Part shown: piece after piece, positions 1-12,094 of the stretch | How the letters are laid out: every line of letters starts with the position of its first letter | How positions within the stretch are numbered: the stretch's first letter is position 1 | DNA from: Schistocephalus solidus | Taxonomy: Eukaryota > Platyhelminthes > Cestoda > Diphyllobothriidea > Diphyllobothriidae | Length of the DNA: 64,000 nucleotides | Direction of reading: 5' to 3' | Assembly (NCBI GenBank): GCA_017591395.1 | Contig: WEDG01008655.1 | Span: forward strand, 1 to 64,000 | The notes under the pieces: model-generated | Seen by the model: only the letters and a program-made list of their open reading frames with translations | Told to the model about the DNA's origin: nothing | Database searches by the model: none | Program-made: the position numbers and the translations under genes

Positions 1-815
1 GCTTTGCTTTTTGTTCTTTTTTTATTGGGCAGTACGGTGCATAGCGTCGTTGATAACGCCCCTGAGAGTGGTCAAATCTTCATCCGGATTTCCGGTTAGA
101 ATATTTTGCCAATTAAGTGCCAATAAGTCATCCCTCATCGCAGTGAAGTTGGCGCGCCCTAATTTAACCGAACACCAGGAGTCCTCGTTTGCTTGGTGTG
201 CAAAAAATATTCACACAGCACATGGTCACTTTTACCAAGCGGCGCGAGTGACTTTAATTAATCTTCATCAATTAAGTCCTTTGAAAGAACGAACTCTAGG
301 CAATTAGCCATTTGAGACTCCTTTACTCTCGTTGGAAACCTAGCATTCTGGATGAGAAAAAGATTCACCAAGAGCTTTAATAGTTCGGAGCTAAAGGAAC
401 ACCGCAAACCTTTACGGATAATGTGTTCCCGTCAATCGATTTTGCATTCAAATCTCTAGCGATAACTGTGTTAGGTCTGAGCTGTATCTTTAATTATTTC
501 GAAAATTATCTCGTCAACTACGGGATTTTGATTTGGCGGTCTGTAAAGAGTCAAGAAATTCAGATTTTGCTCTCCATGCCTTTTTAGATTTTATCCAAAC
601 TGCTTCGCAGTCGTTAGGGCAAGCAGTTCTGCGTTCAGATGATATGATTGCTCTGTTGACGTAGATTGCTATTACCCCACCTTCTTATGCAGTCTGTCTC
701 TACGAAGATTTAATATCCATGAATGGAAATTTGCTATCCAATATTTCTGCCTGCAATCAAATTTCTGTAATGGAAATGATATCCGGATGAACATCTGATA
801 TACATAATTTAAGTT
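1..815 (-). mobile_element. LINE endonuclease fragment, broken, runs off the left edge
   Basis: Minus-strand translation gives the apurinic-type endonuclease of a non-LTR retrotransposon in several frames. In order: PDIISITEI near 800-770, GGVIAIYVN near 680-655, LTLYRPPNQNP near 550-515, a worn NTVIARDLNAKSID (family GDFNAPxIDW) near 455, LGKSDHVL (the catalytic SDH) near 235, then the linker RANFTAMRDDLLALNWQNIL near 150-90. The reverse transcriptase would lie beyond position 1. At least three frame changes and several stops show it is dead. The fragment probably starts at about 815, where a different LINE piece abuts it. Confidence 0.72.
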
Positions 816-1200
816 CATGATTGCCAATTCAAACCCGTCGGCCATCTTAAGAGCACAATATACCCCTCTGACCAGTTTCAAGACTGAGATTATTTCCCCT
901 CTGTATTGCCTATAAGAGAGAGGAAATATTTTAAGTCTTTTTAGTCGGACATCATAGGGTAGGTATTCGAATCAGCTGACTAGTTTCGTCGCCCTCCATT
1001 GAACTTTCTCCAACAGAACATAGTCCTGTTTCCTACAGGGGCGCCACAACTGAACGCAATATTCCAACACCGGCCGGATAAATATTCCAAGCTCCTTCCC
1101 AAAAAAAGCTCTCCGTCAAAATTAACGAAGGATTTCCGGATCGCTCCTAATGATACATATAGCTATCTTTGCTATATTTGCCCAGTACAACAATGGTTTG
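815..1200 (-). mobile_element. LINE reverse transcriptase C-terminal fragment (type D)
   Basis: Minus-strand reading gives [12 protein letters not shown], then [15 protein letters not shown], then LKLVRGVYCALKMADGFELA. These match the thumb and C-terminus of the type D element at 33-35.7 kb in this window (LLEKVQRRATKLVRGF and LVRGADCSLQLASFFELA). Frame breaks near 1,020-1,090 and an in-frame stop make it a pseudogene. It lies directly 5' (in minus sense) of the endonuclease fragment, but the order RT C-terminus then EN is wrong for one element, so these are two insertions or a rearrangement. Confidence 0.7.
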
Positions 1201-1239
1201 AGAGTGTATGTTATCGACATAGCCAATCAGGAAAAATCT

Positions 1240-1910
1240 GAGACAAAATCAATAAAAGACAGGTCTTAGCTTTATAAATACTCTTAATTTATCTCCCTTA
1301 AATAAACAAATATCACCAAAAGCCACTAGACTTTGCGGATTCATTTGTAAAAATTTCTCCTCACCTGCCCTAAAGACACGACTATATCAAATGTACGTCT
1401 AACCTCTCCTGGATTACTGCTCAATTGTTTTTGGCATAATACCATCAGATGGCCGAAAGAAACTAGAAGCCATTCAAAGATGCTTTACCAGATCCTAATC
1501 CAAATGTGATGACATTCAAGGCTCCTACATGGCACTATACAATAGATATGGTCTTCAACCCGTCTGGATCAGAAGACTCAAAAATGGTCTCACTTTTCTA
1601 TTCAAAATCACACACGACCAAGATATTTATCAGAAAGAATATACTAACAAATCAAAACGGCCCCCGAGACACTAGAAATTATGAAAATATTATAAACATT
1701 CCTAAATTCAAAAAGGCCCAACGATCCAACTTCTATTCCATAAGATACGTGACAATATTGAATGCCCTGCCAAGTTATATTAGAAATAGTCGTACCCTAC
1801 TAGAATTTAAAATAAAAAGCAAACAATATCTGTTAAATAATACCACACGTCTATTTTTGAATAAGAAAGGACATTTTTCAACTCAGTTCTTTAACATAGA
1901 ATTCGAGCCG
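1240..1910 (+). mobile_element. CR1-like reverse transcriptase C-terminal fragment
   Basis: Plus-strand frames give KATRLCGFICKNFSSPALK, PLLDYCSIVFGIIPSDGRKK, LEAIQRCFTRS and GLQPVWIRRLKNGLTFLFKI. These align with the thumb region of the CR1-like A and B copies here (ICGFISHNFFLPEIK, LEYCCPLFGLMNASDRSK, FLWVRRLETGLCFLFRV). The long open stretch at 1506-1922 is in another frame and is not the protein. Stops and a frame change show decay. It faces away from the minus-strand fragments to its left. Confidence 0.7.
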
Positions 1911-3280
1911 AAAGGGCTCTGATAACGCCAACTTCGATAATCACACGTTTTACGACGTGGCGGTTACTATCGGTGATAGCTACTTCAATTCTGAGTCCTC
2001 CCGATGAGCTGCCGTATCTGCACCTAGAAGTCAAGCTCCAAATTGAAACGTACTTTGCGTGTGCTCCCGATGACGGCGATGACCAATTCACTAGAACTGG
2101 ATACTTAGGGCCGAAGCTCCCTCGAGCAGTTATTTAACGTCCATTTCTGAGCCTCCTAGGATTAGTTGCAATGCACATAGAAAGGAAAAATTTACCTAGA
2201 GGACTAATTGCCTGGTTTTTTGTTACACCCTTTGCGCATGAGCAAGCCATAGATGGTGGTTAGTGACCTAGAAGACTCGTTAATACCTAATCATCGGCTA
2301 CACGCAAAGCTCTCACTTTAATGATTTATATATTAATTATCTACAAAGCCGTTTTTTTCTACAGTTAATACTAATTTTTAAAAAATGATAATTTTACGTT
2401 TTAACATGTTTTCCGATAGCTTCTTTATTTTTATGCATTATCTTATGATTGTTAAATAATTTTCTTTAAAACTTATTTGCTCTAAAACTTATGATTTATC
2501 TCTGCCTGTAAGTCATATTTTTTGTGTTTTTGACATTAGTTATGCTCTACGTTATTCGAATGTGCAACAAGCCTGCCGCTTAGGCTTTGATCTAGCTTAA
2601 TGAAACAACTAGTAATATTTGTTTCATAAAGATAGATCAAACATAGTTAAACTATATTATCAAATACAAATATGATGACTATAGGACAGCATTGAAAGTT
2701 TCTTACCGTTAAACCTTTCTTGCTTCTTATTCATTTCCACTTTTTTTAGCAATCAGTTAAACTAAGTCTAATTAGCCGGAAGACATCACACCAGAATCGA
2801 CTGCACTTGCATCTGATTGGAAGTGTCTATGCCTTCGAATTGACCGCAGACATTTTGCCTCTGTCGAATGAATACTCTCGAACGTTAATAACAGACTACT
2901 CTTGACCCTCATAATTCCTATCTTGAAACATTCAAACCCATTCTATTTGGGCTGTTTTATTTTCAGATTTCACTATTTATTATCTTCGGAAGGTAGGTTT
3001 TTTTACTTTAAACAAACTTCTTATTGCGAAAACTGCTATTTAAGCATAGGATCAAAAACTTAAGTGGTTACGGAAAATAGGAGTTTGTTTAAGGTTTTTG
3101 TTGTGTTCTAAGGATTTGATGAGGCCCAAGAATTGCGCAATCAATAAACCAATTTATAAATTTATAGTTACCAATATGGGCGAGAAGCAAAAACTACTTT
3201 CAAGTGCACACGTTTCCGAATGTCGTAGATGCCCTGAGCATGGGAGCCGATAAGGATTTGTTTCATGAGTGAATACCGAC
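1911..3280. other. no gene recognised
   Basis: AT-rich sequence with only short open frames. I see no protein similarity, RNA gene or clear repeat here. Confidence 0.5.
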
Positions 3281-4105
3281 TAAAAGAAGCTTAATGGTTC
3301 TAAGGCTTTCGTTTGGTCATTCGTCTCCAGCATTCCATTTTTGTGACCACAGCGCATGAATCATGTCATTATATCTTTGGTTATTGATAATGCAACCGAA
3401 AAGTACTTTCGGCTGCTCCAAAGAGTTCTGTAGTATGGTTAGCTCATAGTTTCTTCGGAGCTGGTTTGTCTCACGTTCACAGACACCCCGTTTTCGCTTG
3501 TATTCCCAAAAGTGTTCAACACTCTTTGTTAGTCGAAATCGCTTTCATATCGTGTTTCCTCTTTTAAAGGAGATCTAAAATTCTTGGTTTATCCGCAACG
3601 GACAATAGTTTGTTTTCTTTCGTTTTAGGGGACAATAAAGTTTAATTATTCTCTTAACCAACGAGCTGAACGTTCTCCAGCTTTCATCTACAGTTCCCCT
3701 TAATGTGGATATCGACGGTATTGCTGAGATTTGCGTGCGCATGCTGGAAAAATTTCCCTTACCGATGTTAGTTTCCAGTTGCTAAATTGAATCAGGCTAT
3801 GAGAACATGGAATACTCAAAAAGCAGCAGAGTGTGGTCAATAGCACTTATTGGTGCTAGATGTTGTAAATTCAGCACAGTATCATCCTCTTGGGTGAACA
3901 CGAGGTCTAGGAAATCGGAACTTTACCCTTCCCTAACTCGTATCCCAAACTGTACATTCTGGAAGAGTAATTTTTCGCCTGATTGAATCAGGTTCACCTG
4001 GCCCTGATCTCTGGTTGTTAGTTCTCGGTATCCATCACAGTGTGCCAGTCCTGCACTGTTTAGTTGACTTTTGGTAAAGTTCAGTAGCGCACTGCTTTCT
4101 TAAAT
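3280..4105 (-). mobile_element. LINE endonuclease plus EN-RT linker fragment
   Basis: Reading minus from about 4,100: NLIQSGEKLLF, QFGIRVREG, DFLDLVFTQEDDTVLNLQHL, then IDHTLLLFEYS (the SDH catalytic position reads IDH), GKGNFSSMRTQISAIPSIST, then the linker VEHFWEYKRKRG and RETNQLRRNYE and PKVLFGCI. The order is that of a LINE endonuclease C-terminal half followed by the basic linker before the RT. It is closest in style to the type D element. Several stops and frame changes; no RT follows, so it is truncated at its 3' side near 3,280. Confidence 0.65.
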
Positions 4106-4247
4106 CTTGCTGCTTGGTGGTTCTTCTCGGTCTGCTAAGAAAGACTTGAGTATTTCTGGTAATTTTTGTCACATGAAATCGAAAACGGTTTACAAAGGTA
4201 GGAGAGATCATTATTTTTGGAGTATATACTATTTTTTGTCTGCTGGC

Positions 4248-4325
4248 TTCCCGGTCGTGGTCGAGCGGTTAAGAGCATCGGTCACTAATCAAGATGTTGA
4301 TGTTTCGAATCCCGACCGAAGCGGT
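4248..4325 (+). repeat. tRNA-like remnant (Ser/Leu-type D arm)
   Basis: The plus strand shows an A-box-like TGGTCGAGCGG with a Ser/Leu-style D arm, and a B-box-like GTTTCGAATCC about 40 nt later. CGGTCG before the A box can pair with CGACCG after the B box. The anticodon arm does not fold cleanly, so this is a degenerate tRNA or a SINE head rather than a working gene. Confidence 0.4.
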
Positions 4326-4329
4326 GAAT

Positions 4330-5600
4330 AATTTTCTCACGTGTTCGGGTCGTTAACATTTTCTTTGCCATGCCAGCAAGATCTCTACGAGGATGCATTC
4401 ATTTTCAATGAGCAGCTTAGATTATCAAGCAAATATTTTACTGAGCAAAATAAGAAGCGCTTTTGCGAACCATATTCACTATCGAATGTTAATATGAAGC
4501 AAAGAACAATGCAGCTTTTGAAGCGAGGTTGCCAGCAGTTCTCCGTTCCTTTCTGACGTCAACACATTTCCTGGCGAGAGACTGTTTTCTGAAGCCCGTA
4601 ATAGGCAGGATCCGAATGAAGCTGAGTTAGCTTATTTGTTAAGATTCCGATATCGATTGTTGTGTGCCTGATTATCACAATGTCTATAAACACTTACAGG
4701 GTGATCCTGATAAACACGGACAAAATATGATCAAATGACAACTTATTTCGTTGAGTCCTGACTTCGGGCACAGATTATTGGCCAAAAATCAAAAGCTTGG
4801 ACACGGGATAATTTCCAACGGAAGTCAAACGACGCCGCAATAGGAACAATATGAGCAATGAATCCACCTACCCGTTCAAAACTGCTTTAAAAAAACAATA
4901 TAAGATAGGAAGAATATTCAGGAACGACTTAGCTGTTTTGTAGAAGTCAAAGGTCCTGGATAACTGCAGTTCTTCAGGGGGTTTTGCACTTTTGGTTCAC
5001 TGAGCGGTTGTCAGTTTTTATTGGTGTAGAGGCTGTTTAATCAAGTTGACAAAGGTAATAAACAAATTCCAATTTGGTGTCGTTTTGTAAGGAAATTTGG
5101 CACAAGAACAATTCATAATTTCCAGAAAGCAATTACGTACGTGCAGTTGTTGCGTTAATGTCAGGATCAGAACCAGCACAGTGTTAACGGTTTTCAGACT
5201 GTCCAAGCTAAAGAACAAATAATATACGTGGTTCCTGTGCACAAGATACGATATGTTCTTTTATTATCGCAGCCAGCAGTTGACCCACAAGACACTAAAA
5301 ATTAATTTCAGCAACAAATATTGATATAATTGAACAAAGATCCCATAATCTTACATTCCCCATTTTCCTTTCGTATCAGAGCCATAAGTTAACATTTCTA
5401 ATGCAAAAAATGTCATGATTTAATACCAAAATGCATGTTGGTATTGATTGATGTAATTATTTTTAAAATTAGAAAGGTTAACTCATGGCTATGATAAGAA
5501 AAATAAGACAGAAATGTATGATAATGGGACCTTTATGCAGTTATGCCAATATTTGGTACTGACAATATTTAAGTGCCCGAAAGATCAAATGATTGCTCCC
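4330..5600. other. no gene recognised
   Basis: Short open frames only. A reading near 4,540-4,670 (GERLFSEARN) faintly recalls a hAT transposase C-terminus, but too little is present to call it. Confidence 0.4.
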
Positions 5601-5715
5601 TACTAGCACATGATCCCGTCAAAAGAGGGAGCTCACAGGGGGCCAGAGGGGTCCAGAAGGGGCCAACCTCCCTCGACATGCTCTGGCTTCTTGTAAAGAC
5701 TGGATAAGGTGTCAG
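5600..5715 (-). repeat. short dispersed repeat, GC-rich core, MITE-like
   Basis: In minus sense this segment reads TCCAGTCTTTACAAGAAGCC, then GGCCCCTTCTGG, then CATGTGCTAGTAGGGA. The same three blocks in the same order occur on the plus strand at 29,517-29,655, where they interrupt a LINE copy. Two independent locations and a clean interruption mark it as a mobile short repeat of about 115-140 bp. I see no coding capacity; the exact ends are uncertain. Confidence 0.55.
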
Positions 5716-6149
5716 TGTTTGAATTTAAACTCAAATGGGTTATATTTATAAGATAAAATACTGTTTAAGCCTTATTATTGTGTACTGTTATGAACCGATT
5801 TTAGATGCTTTGTTTACGTCAGACATTTAAACGCCATTTGCCTACTTAGCGTGTGCCGGCCTGCCGTGTTACTTGTACGACTGACTTATCGTTTTCAAAC
5901 CTGCTGATACTCAGGTAGGTAATCCAGAGGGCTGGACATGTTTTATAAGATAATTTTCTACCTTTCGCCTTGTAAATTTAATGTTTAGTTACATAAACTC
6001 CAGTTAAATGTAAAACATTAACGGTAATTTTGGTAGCTCACTGAATTTTAAATATGCCCTCATATCATTTATATATTGTGTTCAGTTGTCCATGCAAAGT
6101 AACCATTAGGCGAAAATATTCCCAATCAAGAGGAGCACTGTGTATAAGC

Positions 6150-6790
6150 GGGTATTGCGTGCAATGCAGGCGTAGTATGCGACAACTGAAGGAGTAGATG
6201 GTCCTTCGCCATTGTCTTCGTCAGCGTTATACCCCTCGCTGGAGCCTCAAATGCCTGAAATCTTTCTCGAGGTTTCAAACGGTAGGTTTTCAGGCAATGT
6301 TATTTTGAGTTGGAATGCAGAATCAATAGGGGTCACGGAAAAAACAAGCGAATTACAAGGTAGATGTTTTCTAGCTGATTTGCAGGACCTCTGCCGGAAG
6401 ACGAACAGGCCATTAGCAACCGTTAAAGATTTGTTGGATATGCTCCATCCCTACCATCCAGAGGTTCCGAAGGACCCGAGAACGTTTTAACGTTCTCCAC
6501 GTTCTTGCATTAACAAGGTCCTGAATAGCGGGAGCTATGTCCACATGGGCCTTGGGCGTGGTTTACTGGATGAGCTGAACCTCCGGCGAGCAACTGAAAT
6601 TCCTGAAACGGGCATCCATTTGCACACCGATGGGATGGAGTTGTTTACAGGATAAGGAAAATGCCTCTGGCCTATTCTTGCTCGGATTAACTTCCCGGTA
6701 GTTAGACGGCCGTTTGTATTAGGTGTGTTCTCTGGGTTCGGAAAGCCGGAGCCACTGGATGTTTTTCTGAAATTTTGAGGGTTGGCCTAG
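6150..6790 (+). pseudogene. CACTA (En/Spm)-like transposase remnant
   Basis: The plus frame gives LLDMLHPYHPEVPKDPRTF, a stop, RSPRSCINKVLNSGSYVHMG, LGRGLLDELNL, IHLHTDGMEL (family INIDGLPL), a stop, CLWPILARINFPVVRRPFVL and GVFSGFGKPEPLDVFLKF. This is the N-terminal and central part of the transposase found in animal CACTA-like DNA transposons: a KDxRTLL segment, a GSYYHFGL-like segment, then DGLPL with WPIL and GxxKP. Three in-frame stops and loss of everything after the GKPxP block make it dead. A second copy at 15.3-16.6 kb shares the DGLPL, WPILGRI and GKPSD blocks. Confidence 0.68.
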
Positions 6791-7209
6791 GGGTTCCTTA
6801 AACTTGGAAAATAATGACAGTTAAATTATCCAATGTGCAATGCGACCCTCCCACTCGTTAATATGTCCGGCAGGTGAAAGCCCACAATGGGCACTATGGA
6901 TGCGACAGGTACGTCGGATGGTGAAGGTAACGGAAAACACTCTAGATGCTGTGATTATGGAATTTCCTCAAATTTGGCAAGTACTCCTTTGACTGCACCT
7001 CTATCTGATATCATATTTTAACATGTTGCTTTTAACATTGATTATCACTTTATTCGAATTCCCTTGTTAAACACGTTTCAAAAACAATGACTGTTTTCGA
7101 AATTGTTTTTTTCTCACTCATATTTTTCAAAGTTTATCCCTACACATGTTTGAATTAAATAGTAATGTGTTATTTGCTTGTAAATCTTGCGTGCTGTATG
7201 TAGATGTAC

Positions 7210-8600
7210 TTCATTGTTGAATTTATCAATGACAAATGCGTGGCCGCTGTGGCCAAAGCTTAGTTCGTGAATGAGTACAGCGTCATATGGCCAAAAAAAC
7301 CCAATGAACCGTGAGTACTTTTTGCAGAATAACCTGCAGCCACCTGCAAATACGAAAGTTTACGCAGTGAGGTTCCTTAAAAAACCTGACCCTCGAAAAC
7401 GCCCTAAAGTTGGTGAAAAAGGCTGAGGAGACGGGTGATTTCTCCAGCTCCGAGCCAACTTAGCTAGGAAGGGGCTTTAGAAGGAAGTAAGTTTCCAATG
7501 CTTTTCATATATCCACCTAGAAATCCACGCCAGCTCACTTCGGCATCCGAAGAAGAGGATCAATTTATTTGGGGCCATAACAACCAGAACGGAGACTGGC
7601 TGGCTGGCCGATGGCATTACCCATATTGCAGTAAGAACAATTGACAGTATTATTTTTAGACCTAGGAATGATGAGAATATACCGGGCCCATCCATGCCTT
7701 GGAGTACACCAGCACAAACCTTCTCCACCGTCCACTTATTAGTAAGCATTTTTTACTAATTTGAACCTCAGACTACTACCTGATCGATCTGAAGTTGTCC
7801 TTTCAACTTCAATTAATGAACTACGAAAGAACATGGATTCGCTATCGTACGACTTTTCTCAATGTTTTTAATCTTTACCTAGGTAAAACGTTGATTACAT
7901 TGCAGACAGGCAGGCTCGCAACATGGAACAACTATGGGCAGCCTTAAACGACATACTCAATGTAGTGTGGGCGATGGTTTTCCCCACCACGGCTAGCCAG
8001 TCGATCTGTCGTCTGCCCCTGTGCACAAAGGATGCCTACAAAAACTTCCTTGGAGGAATGAGTAGGACACTGGATTATGCAAAGGAGGCGGTATTGATAT
8101 TTTTATTTCTAAACGTTATTCGTGATTTTTAGATAGAAAAGTTGTCAGTGGTAGGGGGAAGAAATGAAAGAGAGTTCGTCCGGAACCTCTTGACATGTTT
8201 TATTGGACCACCCCTGTACCTAATCTTCTGCTGAGGCGGCTCCACTTACATGAGGTCATTTATTGGCTGCCCGCTCTATAGAGTTTTTACAGGTAGGCCG
8301 TAATGTTTCCCTGACGTCTGCAGAAGCCATTCGCCTAAAAAACCAGCTTCAATAATTTTTCCGCGGTTGTTATTTGTAGAACAGCTATTGACTGGTTTCA
8401 TGGTGCCAGAGATAGATACGGAGGGAGATCAAAACGCCAGGAGGCAACTGAGAAGGTTAAACTACTCCATTGAATTAATCCAGCATATTTATTCAGTTTC
8501 CGGGATCTTCCACCAGTGGTCCAATTTACGCAGCAAAGTCTGCGTCCGAAGACATGGTAATTATCTCAATGTCTTTGCACTTAAAGCATTTCGGGTTTAA
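7210..8600 (+). pseudogene. possible transposon-associated ORF remnant (DUF4806-like pieces)
   Basis: Two separated plus-strand pieces resemble proteins often carried with animal DNA transposons. At 7,213-7,310: FIVEFINDKCVAAVAKA, stop, FVNEYSVIWPKKPNEP, followed by GTGAGT, a possible splice donor. At 7,923-8,132: LPLCTKDAYKNFLGGMSRTL, like the start of a DUF4806 domain. A further open stretch at 8,367-8,600 has no assignment. The pieces follow the CACTA remnant on the same strand and could be its second gene, but the similarity is weak and from recollection of family style only. Confidence 0.3.
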
Positions 8601-9920
8601 ACGTTATTAACTAAGTGTTATTTATTTTAATCCTGACTTTGTGATTTATTACTCTTTGCATAATGTTCACCACGGTAACCAACGTATTTCTTTATTTAAG
8701 GAACCACCACCGGAAAACAGCAGCCACGTGGACAAACCATGACCAATTTATCCTGCGAAAGGACAGTGTTATTTAACTTTTTATAATAAACTACTTTGCA
8801 AATTTCATCTTTACATATCCTTTTTCATGACGTAGTCGATACCTCGCATGATTGGCTTGAATGGATCCAAACGGAAGCCATATTAATTGTATAAAATTGG
8901 GCCGTTACTAGAACAATAATTAGGGGTACGTCAGTAGTGGCTGATTATGATGGGGAAAGCTATGTACGGTGGGCGTTCAATTTAAAGGAAAAGGGCTTGC
9001 ACTGCGAGAAAATCTTGGGGTCCCGCTACGCAAATTTTTCCAGTGAGGGGGGCAGAGGGTCCACACCGTCAAATTGGCCCCCTCTGGCCCACGTTTCGCT
9101 AGATTTTGTCTGCTGATTACTCATTGCATTCTACAATTATATTATACATAATCTAACGGTCTTCAATGGTGAACCTTTTTCCCCGACACACCCTTGATAA
9201 CATTTTGTCATCAGATCTGTTGTAAATTAAAGTTTAGTTTTCAAAATTCGAAGATAAGTGAAGGTAAGTGGGATTCTGATGAGGGTTATCAGCGAATGAA
9301 ACAAAGGTAGTTTGCAACGTGCTTGCCCATATTACCCCAATTATTTGACTGAAAGATGAATCTTGGTGACATCGTAGTTGTGGGGAGACACGATGCATAA
9401 AAGGTCGAAGGTAGTTGGTTCAAATTCGAAGATAAGTGAATTCTGAAATTTTAAACAGATTTCTTCGTTTCCTGTCGAAATTAGTACCTTAATTGTTTAT
9501 AATTTACTTGTATTTCTAACTCTATCAACTGCATACACCTGCGGTTATTGTATACTGTTTTTAACTGTTTCACCCGACATAGGCTCATAAACATTCTTGC
9601 AGATTTAAGTAAAAAGGGTGAAATCTAAACATTAATTTCAGAAATAGAGTTTACATTTTGGAATTATACTATATTTCCAGCAAAAAATATTTAGCAGTAG
9701 TTAATATATCAGTTAAAATAATTTTTATCCTGCATAGCCGCTCCGCTAATTCTTTTTTCAGGCAAAATCTTTGCATAGAAGATTTTTGCTTGCAGTGCTT
9801 TCCTCAAAACATATCTTCTTACATACATAGCATCTCTTTTACGCAAACGTCACTAGTGAAAATTGTCCTTATGTATTAATGGTTTTAAAAATACTTATAT
9901 TTTAAACTCCATATTTATTT
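8600..9920. repeat. unassigned, with one dispersed repeat segment
   Basis: No gene is seen. The stretch around 9,400-9,450 (AGTTGGTTCAAATTCGAAG then ATAAGTGAATTCT) recurs in inverted orientation at 28,700-28,745, so at least this part is a dispersed repeat. Confidence 0.4.
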
Positions 9921-9985
9921 TATTTATTTATTGCCAGTTTACAGGCAAGGTCAAAAAATATATATATACAGTAGAGGGTCAAGCT

Positions 9986-10040
9986 GACAGTGAAAAAAAC
10001 TCCTGATCAATGTTTCATGTGTTTTCAGAAGAAAAACTGC
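9986..10040 (-). other. ENE-like U-loop hairpin, 3' region of subfamily C copy 1
   Basis: In RNA sense (minus): GCAGU, U-rich strand (UUUU), CUUCUGA, loop, UCAGGAG, seven U and C, ACUGUC. Outer stem and inner stem flank a symmetric U-rich internal loop. Arms on the plus strand are at 9,986-9,991 / 10,036-10,040 and 10,000-10,006 / 10,025-10,031. One inner pair is mismatched. Confidence 0.6.
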
Positions 10041-10243
10041 AGCTTATTGAGTAAGTAAAGTTCAGGACAGGGACGCGTTAACAGGTGCCCGGTGAAGAAC
10101 CTCTCCATTCAGTTTTACGGATCCGGTATTCTGCACCAGCAGGTATGTTGGCGAGCGGCTGTTTGCTGTCGACTGAGAAATAAGCCGATTGAGGTCTGCA
10201 GAGCCAGTAATTTTTCCGCTCAGCATGAAGACCGGCACAGGAT

Positions 10244-11935
10244 TCAGAGTCCGTGAACGCCATCAGAACTGAAGAGAGCTTCCATAGAGTCAGCACCCAA
10301 AAGTTTTGGAAGGTGTCCTGAATGTAGATAACTAGTGACAGTTCGCGTAAGCATGGGATAGCTTTGCTGAATTTTGATACTTCTCGGTAGCTTATTCCAG
10401 ATTGCTATAGCGTTAACCGAAAAAAAACTGTCGGAATCTAACTGTGCGTGCCAAAGGAAGAAATAAAAATACATCTCGATGACTGGTGCGCCGAGAGTGG
10501 TCGAGGTGCCTCAGAGATGTAAGGGGGTTAAATGTACGACTGTTTAGTAGCTTAAACAGTAAAAATAGTCCCTTCTGTAATCTACGAAGCCATAGCGGGT
10601 CAAGGCTTGTAAGCTCACAGCGTTGTTGGTAGGACAGGTTTCGGTGATCTGAATAGAAAACTCTTTTTGTAAAGAAGTGCTGGACGGATTCTATCTTCTT
10701 TCGTTCACTAGCGTGCAGAAGACTAAATAGAAACGAGCAGTATTCCAGACTAGGCCTGACATACATTTATAGAGGCTGATTCTAATTTTGATGTTTTTCA
10801 AATTTCTGAGAATAAACCCAGTAGTTTGGCGTGCTTTCATGACAATCAGGGCACCGTGCTCTGACAGATTACGACTACTAGAGTATGATATGCCCAGATC
10901 CTTTATTAATCCGGGCACGTTAAGATCGTGACCGTCTATGTTTAGGTGGGGCTGATGGTTGTCGCCAATAACCATAACGGAGCACTTTTGCCAATAAAGT
11001 GAGAGACGCCATTTTCGACACCACTGAGCGAAGGCCTGAAGATCCGTTTTTAAGAGCTCAAGCACGATATTGTGATCAATCGGTTTATATCGATAGGCAA
11101 CTTTTAAATCGTCAGCGTACAGAAAGGGCCTACCATACTGAAAACAATCAGGAACATCGTTGACAAAGAGGCAAAATAGAAGCGGGCCGAGCACGCTGCC
11201 CTGAATAACTCCGCTCCTCACATGCGTCGGGTTGGAAATAACATCAGAAATTTTAACCCGTTATGCGTGAGCATTCAAATAGGAAAATATTAAGTTCAGA
11301 AGATTGTTACCTATGCCAAAGAAGGCAAATTTCAGCAGTAGGAGATCATGGTCAACACGATCAAAAGCCTTAGTGAAATCGAAGTAAACGGTGTAAATTG
11401 CAGAACCGCTGTCTCTAGATTGTAGCACATGATCGAAGAAAGAGAGCTGGCAAGTGTCACAAGACCTATTTTCGAGAAAACGATGCTGAGCCGCATTAAG
11501 TAGGTTATTCTCTCTTAGGTGACACATCATCTTGTCTTTGATCAAGGTCTCGAAGATCTTCGAGACTGCTGGTAGTGTATTTATTGGCCTAAAGTCGTCA
11601 AATGACGTAGGTCGGCCATGTTTCGGAATAGGCAGCATGTGCGATTCCTTCCATAAAATAGGGAAAGTTTCACTTTCAAGAGCAAGATTAAATATCTTAT
11701 ACAGAAGGGACGAAAATATATCGTTTGCATCCGCCTTTAAAACGCTGACCGGGACGCCATCTGGTCCTGGACTGTATGATTGACGAAAACGCCGAATGGC
11801 TACGGTCACGTCCCAGAGGGTAAAAGTTATGGTTTCGAGGACGTTACCTGTCCAAACCCGGATGTTAGGAAAGGGGGCGACAGTATGTTCACTAAACGTT
11901 TTAGACAAGAAAGCATTGCAGCTATCAGCTGTCAA
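10244..11935 (-). pseudogene. reverse transcriptase of CR1-C copy 1
   Basis: Segments in order: the fingers (SPGPDGVPVSVLKAD, DDFRPINTLPAVSKIFE), motif A (VYFDFTKAFDRVDHD), a stop at about 11,261, then RSGVIQGSVLGPLLF, the catalytic LYADDLK (YADD at 11,108-11,119), KDLGISYS, and after a frameshift near 10,760 the thumb (SLEYCSFLFSL, ESVQHFFTKR, LDPLWLRRLQKGLFLLF), then a further shift near 10,450 and WNKLPRSIK. All catalytic aspartates are present (D of YFDF, DD of YADD). One stop and two frameshifts inactivate it. The family role is target-primed reverse transcription of its own RNA. Confidence 0.88.
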
Positions 11936-12094
11936 CTTAGCGTCATTTATTGGGTTTCCTAAGGCGTCTCGAAGTACGGGTGCTGCGTTTTTCTCTGCGC
12001 TTTACCTGTGCGCGAAAAGAGCTTTGCAACATTTAACGAAGGGTTTTCGGCAAAGTTAATCTCATCGGCTTGTGGTTTTTCGTCAAACAGCCTC

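Noticed and set aside
4540..4680. A faint hAT transposase-like C-terminus (GERLFSEARN, DPNEAELAYLLRF).
   Set aside because: Too short, in a single frame without upstream support; no terminal inverted repeats seen.
8980..9110. GC-rich stretch with GGGGGGCAGAGGG and GGCCCCCTCTGG, compared with the short repeat at 5.6 and 29.5 kb.
   Set aside because: Only the low-complexity G/C runs match; the ordered flanking motifs are absent.
11532..12059. Overlapping plus-strand frames at 11,532-12,059 (and their parallels at 45,372-45,881).
   Set aside because: They are the complement of the LINE C reverse transcriptase and recur only because the two LINE copies are homologous.
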